Source: Nemopilema nomurai
Taxonomy: Eukaryota > Cnidaria > Scyphozoa > Rhizostomeae > Rhizostomatidae
DNA: 64,000 nucleotides
Direction of reading: 5' to 3'
Assembly (NCBI GenBank): GCA_003864495.1
Contig: ML133496.1
Coordinates: forward strand, 627,122 to 691,121
Both the position numbers and the translations under genes were made by a program. This document shows positions 12,701 through 23,819 of this stretch, one piece after another; the stretch's first letter is position 1; every line of letters begins with the position of its first letter. The notes under the pieces are model-generated. The model was not told where the DNA came from. It searched no databases and worked only from the letters and a program-made list of their open reading frames with translations.

Positions 12701-15700
12701 TGAGGCCACAGATTCACGGTCCAGCATCTTGTTCACTTTGATTTGTCCTGTAAATCACCCGAAGTTGAGTTCATCTTAAAGAGAACCTTAAGCAGCAAAT
12801 TGACTCACCCTCAATGATTGGGATCTTGGATGATCTTGCTCGGCTTTAAATGGTGAGATGAGGCCTATTCAATGCTAAGACTTCGCAGTTCAATTACGAT
12901 ATTTTGAGAACTATGTATCATAAGTGTGACATAATTGTTAGAGAAAGTTGATGGAGAAGTGATGAGAGACGCGTAAAAAAGATCCAGTGATAAGTTAAAG
13001 TATTTATGAAATTTTATGGCCCAAAGAGAGTGGGATAAAATTATTTTTGGTTCAGTAGGACAGGTACCATCTTGAACAGCGAATCACCCTTTTGTCGCAG
13101 TACCCTAACTTCCTTGTAAGCACATCCTGGCAATTATCACTTTTTGAATGAAATGATGTATTTCATGATGCAAAAAATGGTCAATAACCTGTTTGACTGT
13201 TGATTGAAAAGGCATTGTTTACGTTTCCGCTTTCTATCAAGTAAGAAATCTGTCCGCTAGGCCCTGTGTCCTGATCGGTGGCTTTGACAGTCAGAACGGC
13301 GCTTCCAACCGCGGCATTTTCAGGGACGTCTTTGCTGTAGCTTGCGGGGGAAAACACTGGGTCGTGATCATTTGTGTCCACAACCGTCACGACAACATTG
13401 GCTCGGCCAGTGCGTGGGCGCGCGGCTCCGTCCTGCGCTTGAACCAACAGGTTGTACGAATTGCGAACGCCGAATGACAGCACACCAACCAACTTCACTT
13501 GCCCTAAAAGAACAATACATTGCATGTTGTTGTTGTTTTGTTGCACTGAGGATGTAGGTACTGGGGATGAGCAGAACAAAGCGATTGATATCACGAACGA
13601 GTTACATGTGAAGCTGCCAAATGACAGCAACAACAACGTCTGAACGCATGCGCACAACATGCATACCTGTATTCGTGTCGATGCTGAACTTCTTGGAGCT
13701 GTCGTCACCAGACACAATCGAATACGTTCTCTGGGCGTTCGTTCCAGCATCTTTGTCCGACGCTGAAACCTATTTGGACAAGATTGTTTTTTGCATTAAA
13801 AGTGCCTTTTAATCTACCAAACTCAAAATAGAATTGATTGATTTGCTAATTAAATTCATTAGATAGAATTATCAATTAAAAAGAAACTATAATAGGGTAT
13901 GAGGGAAAAGGACCTTGGTTGTAAGGAAGTTGGGCCTATTGCCAGCTGATAATCGTAGGGCCAAATGGCATTAGGGACAAGCCTTTCAATATTCGAACAA
14001 GCCATGTAACTTCATAATAAACCTTATAATATCATAATAAGCCTTGCAATATTATAAAAGGCCCTTGCAATATTATAAAGGCCCTTGCAATATTATAAAG
14101 GCCCTTGCAATATTACAAAAGCCCTTGCAATATTATAAAAGCCCTTGCAATATTACAAAAGGCCCTTGCAATATTATAAAGGACCTTGCAATATTATAAA
14201 GGCCCTTGCAATATTATAAAAGCCCTTGCAATATTATAAAAGCCCTTGCAATATTATAAAAGCCCTTGCAATATTACAAAAGGCCCTTGCAATATTATAA
14301 AAGCCCTTGCAATATTATAAAAGCCCTTGCAATATTACAAAAGGCCCTTGCAATATTATAAAGGCCCTTGCAATATTATAAAAGCCCTTGCAATATTACA
14401 AAAGGCCCTTGCAATATTATAAAAGCCCTTGCAATATTATAAAGGCCCTTGCAATATTGTGATCATATTACTAACGCAGCTTTGAATTAGGCCTAATCCT
14501 ACTAATACTAATTAGGCATAATACTTTATGAAACAGTTTCAAGGAAATTTTTACCTGCACAACTTGGGTATTTATTGCGGAATTTTCCTTGATCGATGCT
14601 CTATAAATTGTTGATGCGAAAACTGGAGAGTTGTCATTCTGATCACCGACTGACACCGCATACGACTTTTGCTTGCTCCGTGAGGGCTGGCCCAAGTCCG
14701 CAGCTTTCACCAATAGATTGTAAGTGGCTCTGAGAAAATTCGAGGAAATTAATATCATAGTCTTTGGAAATTACTTCTGCAATTCATCAATGTTGTATGA
14801 ATAGATCTATAAAAACGGAAAAAGAAGCTATTTTTGGAGCTAAAAGAATCTTGTGTCCTGAGTTGTACGGTCGAAGTTAGTAAATTACCCTGCCCCTTGC
14901 AGTTCTTATAACTTTCTCAGCCTCCAAACTTTCAAGAAGTGCTTTCTAAATGACTTTAGACCTGAGTATTTTTCATAGCAGTATTCACTGCTGTATATCA
15001 GAGAGAAACAACATAACTATACTTCGTTTCTCTGTCAATGACTCCGTCACTGGATATCTTGCAAGTGGATGGATTGATGGTAAATGCATTCCCTGGATTT
15101 CCACCAATAATGCTGCATCGGATTCGGCCATTCATGCCTAGAATGAATCAAACAGCTGCAAATAGCCGTTTATATTTTCCACATAGATTTGCAAGCAAGA
15201 TTTCGTAAATGCAATCTGAACTAAATGTTATTGTAGAATTCAACATAGTACAAACATATACAATTACACATAGTACAGACAGTTGAAAAACATAGAGAAG
15301 AATTTGTAGAGAAGAGTTTAGGTTCTGTGGTATGCGCCAATATTTTCCAAAACGTACAAGTGTTTTCCCAATGCTTAATTAAACTTTAGCAAATCCTAAA
15401 GAGCAAATTTCGTTATCTGTGTTTACCGATATCTCTATCCTGCGTCTGAACCGCTCCAACTAAAGTTCCTCGTTGCGAATTCTCCATAACTTGGAAATTA
15501 CTGCTTCCTTGAAACTCAGGATCATTATCATTAAGATCCCCGATTCCAATTCCAACCGTTACGGAGGAGGATAATGCCGGTGTCCCCCCGTCTGTTGCAG
15601 TAACAGTCAGCTCGTAACTGTCTTGAGTCTCTCTGTCAAGACTGGCAGTGGTTGTGATGCGACCAGAGCTCGGGTCTATCCTAAACCGGGCGTTGCCGTT

Positions 15701-18700
15701 CCCCGCAGTGATCGCAAACATGATTCTGGCGTTTGTTCCAAGGTCGGCATCTGGAATAAACAAAGATATCACGTGAGAAATCACCTCAATCAGGCTGAAA
15801 CCTAACATCCCGATCAATGAGTAATCCATCTCAATCAAGAGGTTAATGATTCGAATCAATAAGTGAATCATCTCAATCAAGAAGTGTACTAATCTAATCA
15901 ATGAAGAAATCAAATCAACCAGTAAGGAAATCATCTCGAAGAATGGGTAAAAATTGCTGCCACCTAGAGAAAGTTACTGGAAGCTCAACTCAAACGATAG
16001 GTTGATTAGAGGAATCGCACATCAGCAATTCTAGCACATCAGGTTTGACTCCGGGGCTACATGAGAGACGACTGTTGCATAAAACGAATCTTAGAACCAT
16101 GTCAGAGAGACAAAGTGTAAAGGCCGGTTTCCACTTGATTCGCGCTGGTCGCGCGACTGAGCGAATGCACTTTTGAGCATGCGCAAGCCTCAACTTCCTC
16201 TTGAGCATGCGCAGTCAACTCAGTTGAACTACTGAGCGACTGGTCGGGTGAAGCTTGAGAAAATATGCCGAGTCGCAGATCTGCCCATTCGCACATTCGC
16301 CCATTCGCCAGGCCGCGCGACTACTGTGAATCAAGTGGAAACCGGCCTTAATTGATTAGTGCAGGCTGAAATGAATTTTTTTGGCAAATGCTGTTGTCTT
16401 TTGACAACCATTAGTGGTTGCAAATGGGCAGTCTACCATTGATAATCACACTCAATCGAGGACTTATTCATCTGGCCTCGTTTGGAGCCGCAAAGTCCAT
16501 TATGGGTGCGGTAGAAAGCGACCTCGCTGGTCCTACCTGTTGCGCTTACTGCTATGACAATTGTGCCAGATGGTTGGTTCTCGTTCACGGTTGCGGTGTA
16601 TTTTGTAACGGGGAATTGCGGTGCATTATCGTTTACATCATTGGCTGTTACTCTCACTATAGCTCTGTCAGTTAATGACGGTCTTGCGCAGTCTCTGACG
16701 CTGACGTGCAACTCATAAACTTCTTTCGTTTCACGGTCAATTGCTCTCTTTGTGGTAATTCGCCCGCTGCTCTCCCCAATGTCAAAGTAGTTCTTATCTG
16801 ATGATGTTATGTAGTATTTCAAGCTACAGCGATGGTTGTCGGGGTCGGTGGCCGAGAGCGTTTTGACAAAGCGCCCGGCGGCGTTTCCTTCGTCGATGCG
16901 CTCGTCGCATCTAGCCGCAGCGCAGGCGGTGAAGCGAGGCGGCTCATTCACGTCTTGCAGGTTGATAATCAAATCTCCCTCGTCTATCTTTTTCGGATTT
17001 CCGCCATCTTCAACTCGAATTCTGAACGAGTAACTAGAAAAGAAAATGGCAGTCTAGTTACATCGACTCCTCAAGGAAGTTGCGGAGAAAGCGTGGTAAA
17101 TAATGAATGTTAAATGGCTTGATTGAAGGCTAACTTTTAGTTCCAATAGGGTTTGAGTGGCAATACGAACCCAGGGTCATTCTCAAAATCCAAACTTCTT
17201 GCAACTCTGATTCGACCCGTGTTTGGATCCATGTAGAAGTCTTCTTTCCCTTGGCCAGAAGTGATGTAATACTTCAATTGTCCATTGACACCAACGTCCT
17301 TATCAGTGGCAGAAACAAATCCGAACACGTGATTCACAGCCGTTGTCTCCGGAATAGAAAACTGGTAAGGGTTTCTGTTGAACTTAGGCCCGTTGTCATT
17401 CTCATCAGCGACATCCACAACAAGCTCCGTTCTGCCTTTGTGGCAACGTAAGTTCTTGTCCTCTGCAATGATCACCATAGTGTATTTTGCTACAGTCTCT
17501 CTGTCCAGTGATCTGGTTGTTCGTATTTCACCAGTATCTTGGTTAATCTTAAAATGTCCAAGGTTGTTTCCAAACTTTAGGGAGTATTGAAACCTGAGAT
17601 GGAGATAAACTTTCAGGTAACAACTTTAGAAAATATTGAATTTTAAGAAAATGCTAAATCAGAAATTACATTAAAGAGGAAGGCTACAACTTTTTATGGA
17701 AAGAATGATGATTAAGATTTGCTAGCTGCAAAATGTCACACACAAGAACAAGCTAAACTTACGTTCCACTGTCTGAGGAGGTTATAGTCTTGACCAAATA
17801 GTTTGCAGGCAAGTTTTCTTTTATAGTCGCGCGATATGTATCTTCTCTAAAAAGAGAGTCCCAGATGCTGATAATGAACCTGTTGCTGTCCTCTTGGCCT
17901 TGCACTGCTATGTATACAAGCTGCATGAAAAATGGTACGGCAGCTCTTTATCAAAGAAGGACGTCAAAGGTCAAAAGTTCAAGGGACAAGGTCAAGTGAA
18001 TTGGAAAGGTCAAGGACCAAAAGAGAACAATAGGCCAAGGGGTAGATTCTTGTAATCAGAACACTAACACAGGCTAAAGGCAAGGAAATGCAAAGTATCT
18101 TAACATTTGAGCCCATTGGCTCAGTTTAAGCTTCGTTCGATACAAGAGACACCTACTGTATTATTCGACAATGGCTAGAAAGACACTCCTGGCAACTATT
18201 TTTGACGAAAATATCACTACAATGGCCTCCACCCAAATCTGAAAGACAGGCTTTCAAGTGACAAAGATGATACTTTTGATGTCCTAAACCAACCTTGTTT
18301 GCGAGGTTGTCCAGCCTTACAGAGGTTGCCCTCGGGGAATTACTGTTCGTGTTCTTATTTGTTCCATCTTTGTCCAAAGGACCAGGATTTTTGTTAGTCG
18401 TTGAGGTGTAGAGAAAGCTTTTGCCTGTTTAACAAAATGTCAGTCACAGACGTAACATAAGATTTCAATAACCTAGCAGTGAAGAAGATTGACTTGAGAG
18501 GACAGAAGATTATCAAAGGAAGGTAAAATGAATGTAAATAGCATGTGCATTGTGAGAAAATGTAGGTGGGAAGCTCAGAGCAGAAGGCATGACTAAATTC
18601 GATCACATTAACTTGTAAGAATAGACATGGGGAAAACGCATAAGATAATATTTTTGATTGCATTTTAGAACATGGGTGACGCGTGTATACGCAAGATAAC

Positions 18701-21700
18701 ATGCTTGTCCTGTTTCGTTTGATACCGACTCATTCCACTAACACTTTGTCCATGAAGTAATAGTACATGATTAACGGACATACACCCTATCCAAGGTTTC
18801 CTTCATGCGTTGTTTCTAGACAAACATCTACATACATTGCAACCATAGTCTAGAGATCTGGTCTCTGGAGTCCCAGATTCTTACCTGCCCTGTCTTCTAG
18901 TTCGATAGTAACCTTCGTTGTGCTGGCACCAAAGCTCCCTCTAAAGTACTTGAATGAACCCCCGTCTACGTACGTCTCTGCACTCTCACATTGACTTATC
19001 TGTGCCCCTTCTACAATGAAACAGAGCGGGGGTACGGTTAATATTCGGACTAACTTGGATGGCAACACCACCGAAAATAACATACCTCTAGTATAAAATC
19101 TTTAATATCTAGGCCCATCTATGAAAGCCAAAGTACAATTTTAGCAAAAATGAAATTGGGAGGCACTGCTATCGATAGAACTAAGCATTGCAAGTTTTAT
19201 AGCCATTGTGAAAACACCTTTTGCCAAACATTGTATAAAGGCATCTGGTTTACATAGAAATTACACGAAAGTTGTGAAGGTGTCTTTGAATTTAAAGAGG
19301 TATCTCTAAAATTTGTAAAGGATTGTTCACATCTCGTTTATATGAACCCTGTGCCACCTCTGAAATGCTGAAACGTATCCCTCATATGTTGTTATATAGA
19401 ACTATAAAACTCACCATCACAAGATGTTGTGCTCATTTGATCGACAAAGCCAGACAGATCGTTGAAGCCATAGAAAAAGAGGTGCTCAGAGTCAGGGTCG
19501 CTAGCAACAATGCTCAGTTCATTTCTGTTCAGGTTCTTCCCAATGCCTATGACAAACATGTTGATACCAGCTGCCTTGACTTGGCTGGCTGCATCCGGTA
19601 CGTTGTATCCACTGTTCGATTTCCCATCGGTTATTAGAATCCCGATCTTGAAGATTAATCATTAAACTCTCATTATTCATAATAATCATATTCATTCGTT
19701 CAACATAGGACTATGTCTTGCTTCTTACCAACATAGGACAGTTTTCAGCAAATTAACAGGCCTTTGCCAGACTCTTTGCACAGTAACTTTGCATAAAGCT
19801 AGATTATTTATTATAGCAATTTAACACGCAATACCAACTTCCCTACCCTCCCATAATTGCGCAACTCTCTTCAACTTAAGCAATCATTAAGAGCCGTCAA
19901 CCTTAAAAAGTTTTGGGCAAAATGGAGGTTATTGTTTGGTCTAACCGTGAAACGTTTGCGGGAAAACGCAGGATTCTGCGGTCTGTATTATTGCAATTTC
20001 ATCACGCGAAGGCCTACGGCAACGCGGCGTATGACGTCATATACCTTGGGTATCGCTTTGTCGTTCCTACTACCGTAGGCCGGCGAGAAGATGTGGTTCT
20101 TCATTCGAAGCAGTGCGCTACCAGTAGCGGTGTAGCTTCCTTCGTAGTACATTCTGTCAATCGCTGACTTGATTTCCGACTTGGTTCCATACTTGTTCAG
20201 CAGAAATTCCACTCGTATCTAAGAATGAATGATCGTCAAGGAAAGATTTCAAATATGATTTCGCCTATAATATGAATGTTTCAAAATATGATTTCGTGAA
20301 TAGACAATCCCGATGGCATAGAGATGTTGCATTGAGAGACTGGGTTTAACATTCTCACCCAGCACCTGACAAGAATAAAGCTACGGGCAGAGCTCTGAAT
20401 GGGTTAGAGAGGGATCTTTGAATCGCCTCTTATTCACACACTGCTCTAAAGAACATATCTGATCTTGATAGTAAACAATTATTTATAGTACAACTAATAC
20501 ACAACCAAATGAAAAACTAGATAATTTACTTTCTTGGATTTCTACGGCTACCAAAGGATCCAATGAATTTTGCATTTTAATCCATTTCCAAGATGAATAA
20601 GGAAGATACTTACACTGTATGAGTAGGTGATGAGCGCGATTCTGGTTTGATCGAATCCAACATTATAGTAGTCTACGATGTCTTTCAGGAAAGTCTTCAC
20701 TTTGTTAAAGTTGTCGATTCCAACACTGCCAGAAGAATCGATGATAAACGCCATGTCCAGCTTCGTTTGACACACTGCAAAAGAGTCGTGGCAGGAGGCC
20801 CACATGAGAAATTTGCTTAAAAAGACCTTCAAGCAATAAGTAATTTACAGCTATTTCTATAAGTAGTAAAAAGAGGAATGTAGTATCTAGGCAGAAAAAA
20901 AACACGCAATTCACACAACATTGTAGCACTGTCAACTGAGAACCTTTCTCTGGCAGAATAGCAACATCCATTTCAATAGTAAAGTGCTTAAGGGGCTTGG
21001 GGGAGTTCTGCTTCGGTGTATTAGAACCACTCCTGGTATACCTACTGATAGCACATGCGTCGTTACGCAAGAAACAAGGGCGCTTGACCTATGTCATCAA
21101 TGTAGAATAAACGAAGCCCGTTGATAGCTACCGTCTGGGATAACGCTGATACGAATGTAGTCTGCGTCTTCGAAATAGACCCAGTCGAACCCGGCGACCA
21201 AAGCCATGCCACACAGCTGACCAAGGTTGGACTGCGTATTGAGGTAGCTTGCAGACAGACTCACTTTCAATGTTCTCCCTGCAAGAAAAGGAGGCTGTTC
21301 GGCATCTGACGGTCGTTTCGCCTAATTACGGCAACATAAATGTCAACAACTTTATGTTTGATGTCATGGCTGTCAAGCCGATTGGACCGTATGTTTTAAG
21401 GCGTAGAAGATAAAACCAAAAATAAGGGGGTCAACGCTTTCTAAAATTAATGCATACGCTAGAAGCTTCTCAACAGGCAAGCAAAACTCTGCGAAAGTTC
21501 TGTCAGATAATTTATTGAATTTCAAAATTATAAATAGGCCTTTGTGACCGGTCACATTTGGTCGAGTGTCAAGAAAACCGAAAGGATAAAGGCAGGCATG
21601 GCCATTAGCGTCTGTATTAAACTTTAGACGGTGCCAGACACGGAGACTGTTACGATCAACAGTAACCTGAGCTGCAGCGAGTACAGAAGGGGAGAAGGTG

Positions 21701-23819
21701 AAATAAAACCTCGTTTATTGAGATGCAGTTTCACCAAAGAGGGGTTATTGCTGAAAAACACTTCAACTTCCGACATCGTGTGCATTTTATGTACATTCAG
21801 GTGCATTCAGCCATATTTCTGGTTTGAAATTTCGAGATCAGATTTGAAAACACAATTATGCTGTACAGTGTGAGTTGAAAAATGTGAGAGATGCATTTGC
21901 TTAAAGATCATAGGGCCATAGGTAGTTTGAAAACGTTAAAACCTTTTCAAAACTGTTTAATAAGGAGAAAAACCTAGTCTTTTCGCATATACGAATATAT
22001 TTAATTCATTTCTGCCTCTGTCTATGAGCTACTGACCCTTCTAAAGCCTCCTCGTGTTTCGTTTCCTTTGTTCCATATTGCGTGTCCATTTCATTTAATA
22101 CAGAAATGTAGGGAGCACCTTTAAAGTTTGGGCGGGGGGGGGGCACATATAGGCAGATGATGAGCACCGAAGATGGGCACAGTAAAGAGATGAACTGGGT
22201 GGTACTTATGTGCAGGGGAATCTCTTGAGGACGGGTCCTCTTGCTAGCCTGACTGTTTGAGAACAGGGCTATGTCTGTGCAAGCCTGATTACGTCAATAA
22301 ACAAGCAAATCTAGTTATCAGAAAGCACTTCGATTAAGTAAGGAAGTAGTACGGAAAATCGTTTGCTAAAGAAATGCGATCAATAACTAGTATCCTTGAC
22401 GCAAGTAAATCTATGTTTTTTGCCGGAAGTCTACGCGCTACCGTTGCTAGGCAGTAAGAACCATAAGGAAGCGCAGGCCAGAACAGCAAGTAGCTTTTAA
22501 AAAGACGCAAACTGGTGCTTAAGATGTATTGCAAAATTGGACATAAGATTCCAACCATTGAGGGATAAATTCCGATGGTTGTTTTGCCAGAAACCCTTGC
22601 CCTAAAGTCTTCGGACACAACATCTGTCATACAAAAAGAAAAAGCTGCAATACAAATTCATATACTACAGTTGATTGAACAATGCTTTATAATAATCTGA
22701 TGTGACCAATCTTTTCAAATATTTGCTTCCAATGTTGGTTTGAAGTGATTTCACTAAGGCTACATGGAAAGGCTTGGATAACGAGGAATATGGGCCTAAG
22801 TCAGTCGAATAATTTGCAACTTCGGAACCTTCCCCCATTGGATTTTTTGTCAGACCCCTTCAGCAGACAAAGGCATTAGAGTCAGATGGGAACTACAGTG
22901 GAGGGTTTTGTTGCTCTTATGTCAGCGAACCTGGCTTACTCAACGGGTCCTCTGTCTCTCAGATGAGACAGTGTGGAAACAAGTAGCGTGCATGGTAGCA
23001 CCAGCTTAAAAGAGGTTTTCTTTGCGAAGAGGCATGACACAATGTCGCAAGATGATTGCCACACAGGCGAAAACAAGGGTGGGCTGGCTAGACCGAGATT
23101 TTAAACTCAACTTCTTTATTAATGTCTTTACCATTGATTCAAAGAAATTACCATTTATTAGAAATTAACATTCGGCCTATTTATTAGAGATAGAAGGAAA
23201 ACCAGAAGCAAAGATGAGCGCCCCGGAATCTTAAAAAAGGCTTCTAGATGACGCCCTTTGTCTTCAATTCCCGATTAATGCGTTGATGGTGATTGTCAGG
23301 TTGGCACTGCATCGAAACACTGTTTGCTTTTGCAACTTAAACTACTAATTTTGTACTGTACTTAAGCAACGAAACGCATATTTTCTTCAAACACTAAACA
23401 TTGGTCCTACCTTCATAGTGAAGTGACAACTTGTTTGTCCCAACAACGTCTGTCCACGCCTTGTCGACTCTCAGCTGATTTCCTCCTCCCCACTTTGCTT
23501 GCACCCGGCTGGCCAAAACATCGAGTTTGCTCTTCGCCCGCGAAGTCATGTATTTGTTGTCCTCGTTGCCTCCAAAGTCGATCATGCTGTTGTCATTGCG
23601 AACCAATACTTTCCTGTATCTGGCAGTGTTCCTTTTGATTACATCCCTAATACTCCTGCATTGCAATGCTTCACTGTTAATTGGATCTGATTCACCCTTG
23701 GTTGGAAAAAACTGCCCCCCTGCCAGTGAACTTGGGAGATCAAGGTTTACGGACCGCTGTACACCCAAACTCAAAACACAGAAAGTCACAAGAAGCAAAT
23801 GCTCATAATTTCCAGCCAT
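508..23819 (-). CDS. hedgling: Hedgling: Hedge-vWA-cadherin-Ig-EGF surface protein (3' end off window)
   Basis: Very large adhesion/signalling protein read on the minus strand from the ATG at 23,819. Domain order is signal peptide, Hedge domain, vWA domain, a linker, about 22 cadherin repeats, two Ig domains, a short unassigned segment, then EGF. This order is diagnostic for Hedgling, described from a sponge and a sea anemone; it has no Hog/intein domain. I recognise about 34 exons, nearly all with GT-AG borders and consistent phase. The expected transmembrane segment and cytoplasmic tail must lie left of position 508. Two joins are uncertain: around 2,959-3,522 (last cadherin repeat to first Ig) and a one-base frameshift at 4,804/4,805. 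The alternative reading, a FAT or protocadherin, is excluded by the Hedge domain. Family role is inferred to be cell-surface adhesion or recognition; nothing in the sequence proves Hedgehog-type signalling. Confidence 0.93.
1098..1186 (-). CDS. hedgling: Hedgling exon between Ig and EGF, unassigned
   Basis: Short exon with acceptor ttgcag and donor gtgaga, in phase with the Ig exon upstream and the EGF exon downstream. It begins ELGSIVALTMKV and ends HYFLKHKFE, with one Cys. I do not recognise a domain. Together with the first 25 residues of the next exon it may form a small membrane-proximal module. Confidence 0.65.
1513..1776 (-). CDS. hedgling: Hedgling Ig domain 2
   Basis: Single exon, phase 1 at both ends, so it is a cassette-type Ig module. 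It carries PSITFHPVD, VAVFGCLGKG (Cys), YQWRKNG (Trp), LQLDDVIPNDAGDYYC (Asp, Tyr, Cys) and AVLRVV. This is an I-set-like Ig domain similar to those in titin, perlecan or Fat-like extracellular proteins. Confidence 0.9.
1806..2165. repeat. 42-bp minisatellite in the intron between the Ig exons
   Basis: About eight imperfect copies of a 42-bp unit built on GTTGCATCACATGACAAATG followed by AGTTCCATCACATGATATATGT. The unit is itself partly palindromic because CACATG and CACGTG recur. It lies entirely within a hedgling intron. Confidence 0.85.
2311..3020 (-). CDS. hedgling: Hedgling Ig domain 1
   Basis: The exon at 2,311-2,509 has the Ig landmarks LTCIGEG (strand B Cys), YRWSRDG (Trp), ITKNDEGTYEC-like text seen as VTKNDEGTYECLAR (Asp, Tyr, Cys) and a closing KAKLIVKG. 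An upstream exon ending at 2,959 (donor gtaagg) supplies the preceding strand, ending KEVVLVQ, and joins in phase 0. I could not fix its acceptor with confidence, nor its join to the last cadherin exon; the upper limit of about 3,020 is approximate. Confidence 0.8.
3422..17920 (-). CDS. hedgling: Hedgling exons 8-29: about 22 tandem cadherin repeats
   Basis: Exons: 17,763-17,920; 17,171-17,593; 16,537-17,033; 15,427-15,750; 15,023-15,137; 14,555-14,729; 13,667-13,769; 13,189-13,503; 12,323-12,747; 11,813-12,004; 10,809-11,348; 10,364-10,570; 9,732-9,927; 9,216-9,407; 8,853-9,124; 7,958-8,609; 6,696-7,760; 5,569-5,879; 4,679-4,987; 4,319-4,432; 3,835-4,052; 3,422-3,522. Each repeat shows the calcium-binding signature set: ENxPxG near the start, ATDxDxGxN in the middle, LDRET, and DxNDNxP at the junction. 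I count 22 junction cycles, several introns falling in the ATD or TG positions. Repeat 2 has DVNEPP at its junction, and repeats 6, 11 and 20 have variant junctions (DTNDHDP, NVDDNAP, DEDDNCP). Exon phases agree throughout except for the one-base deletion in the 4,679-4,987 exon. The last repeat is only partly recovered. Confidence 0.93.
6025..6325. repeat. AT-rich degenerate minisatellite
   Basis: Roughly ten imperfect copies of a 28-32 bp unit of the form TTTTAGGCTAATATTAATAT followed by TGCTGATA. Lies in a hedgling intron between the 5,569-5,879 and 6,696-7,760 exons. Confidence 0.85.
14040..14457. repeat. 20-bp minisatellite, about 20 copies
   Basis: Near-perfect tandem array of GCCCTTGCAATATTATAAAA with alternating variants (AAAG, AAAGG; ATTATA or ATTACA). 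It lies in the hedgling intron between the exons at 13,667-13,769 and 14,555-14,729, ending about 100 bases from the latter. Confidence 0.95.
15768..15945. repeat. Degenerate 20-bp repeat, TCAATCA-rich
   Basis: Seven or so diverged copies of a unit like GAATCATCTCAATCAAGAAG immediately upstream of the acceptor of a cadherin exon. Old, strongly diverged minisatellite. Confidence 0.65.
16121..16348. mobile_element. Harbinger-type MITE, 228 bp
   Basis: Terminal inverted repeats of about 21 bp beginning AGGCCGGTTTCCACTTGATT at both ends, flanked by the 3-bp direct repeat TAA (16,118-16,120 and 16,349-16,351). A TWA target duplication is typical of PIF/Harbinger elements. The interior is GC-rich and has no coding capacity. 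Located in a hedgling intron. Confidence 0.85.
18294..19010 (-). CDS. hedgling: Hedgling exons 6-7: linker between vWA and cadherin region
   Basis: Exon 6 (18,885-19,010) and exon 7 (18,294-18,424) read through in phase with the vWA exon upstream and the first cadherin exon downstream. They contain ISQCESAETYVDGG, FKYFRGSFGAS and a polar Asn/Thr-rich stretch (TNKNTNSNSPRA). I do not recognise a domain. The two parts look like a small beta-rich segment followed by a flexible linker. Confidence 0.8.
19415..20774 (-). CDS. hedgling: Hedgling exons 3-5: von Willebrand factor A domain
   Basis: Three exons (20,614-20,774; 20,045-20,218; 19,415-19,646) encode one vWA domain of about 185 residues. 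The metal-ion-dependent adhesion site looks complete: DSSGS in strand 1, TATG in the middle exon and LITDG in the third. Other landmarks are TRIALITYSYS, GINMFVIGIG and LFFYGFNDLSG. The first exon accepts a split codon from the Hedge exon, and the last ends in CDG at a phase-1 donor. vWA domains with this site bind protein ligands through a divalent cation, so this domain is likely still able to bind ligand. Confidence 0.93.
21132..23819 (-). CDS. hedgling: Hedgling exons 1-2: signal peptide and Hedge domain
   Basis: Exon 1 (23,411-23,819) begins with M and a hydrophobic stretch (LLLVTFCVLSLGV) typical of a signal peptide, then the first half of the Hedge domain with the landmarks YMTSRAKSKL, LRVDKAW and LSLHYEG. 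A phase-1 intron splits the final G codon of HYEG. Exon 2 (21,132-21,278) completes the domain: GRTLKVS, LCGMALVAGFDWVYFE and YIRISVIPDG, matching the Hedgehog AVEAGFDWVYYE region. Exon 2 has no open frame with its own start, so it is easily missed. Of the three zinc ligands of vertebrate Hedgehog, only the HYEG histidine is kept. The GRAVD aspartate aligns with lysine (GRTLK) and the C-terminal HIHC histidine with arginine (YIRI). Confidence 0.93.

Noticed and set aside
14040..14457. CRISPR-like array
   Set aside because: The repeats are directly abutting 20-mers without unique spacers, in an animal gene intron.
22334..22630. Second half of the Hedge domain in the frame starting near 22,630
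   Set aside because: It could follow exon 1 by phase but has no Hedge similarity, while 21,132-21,278 matches the domain residue by residue.
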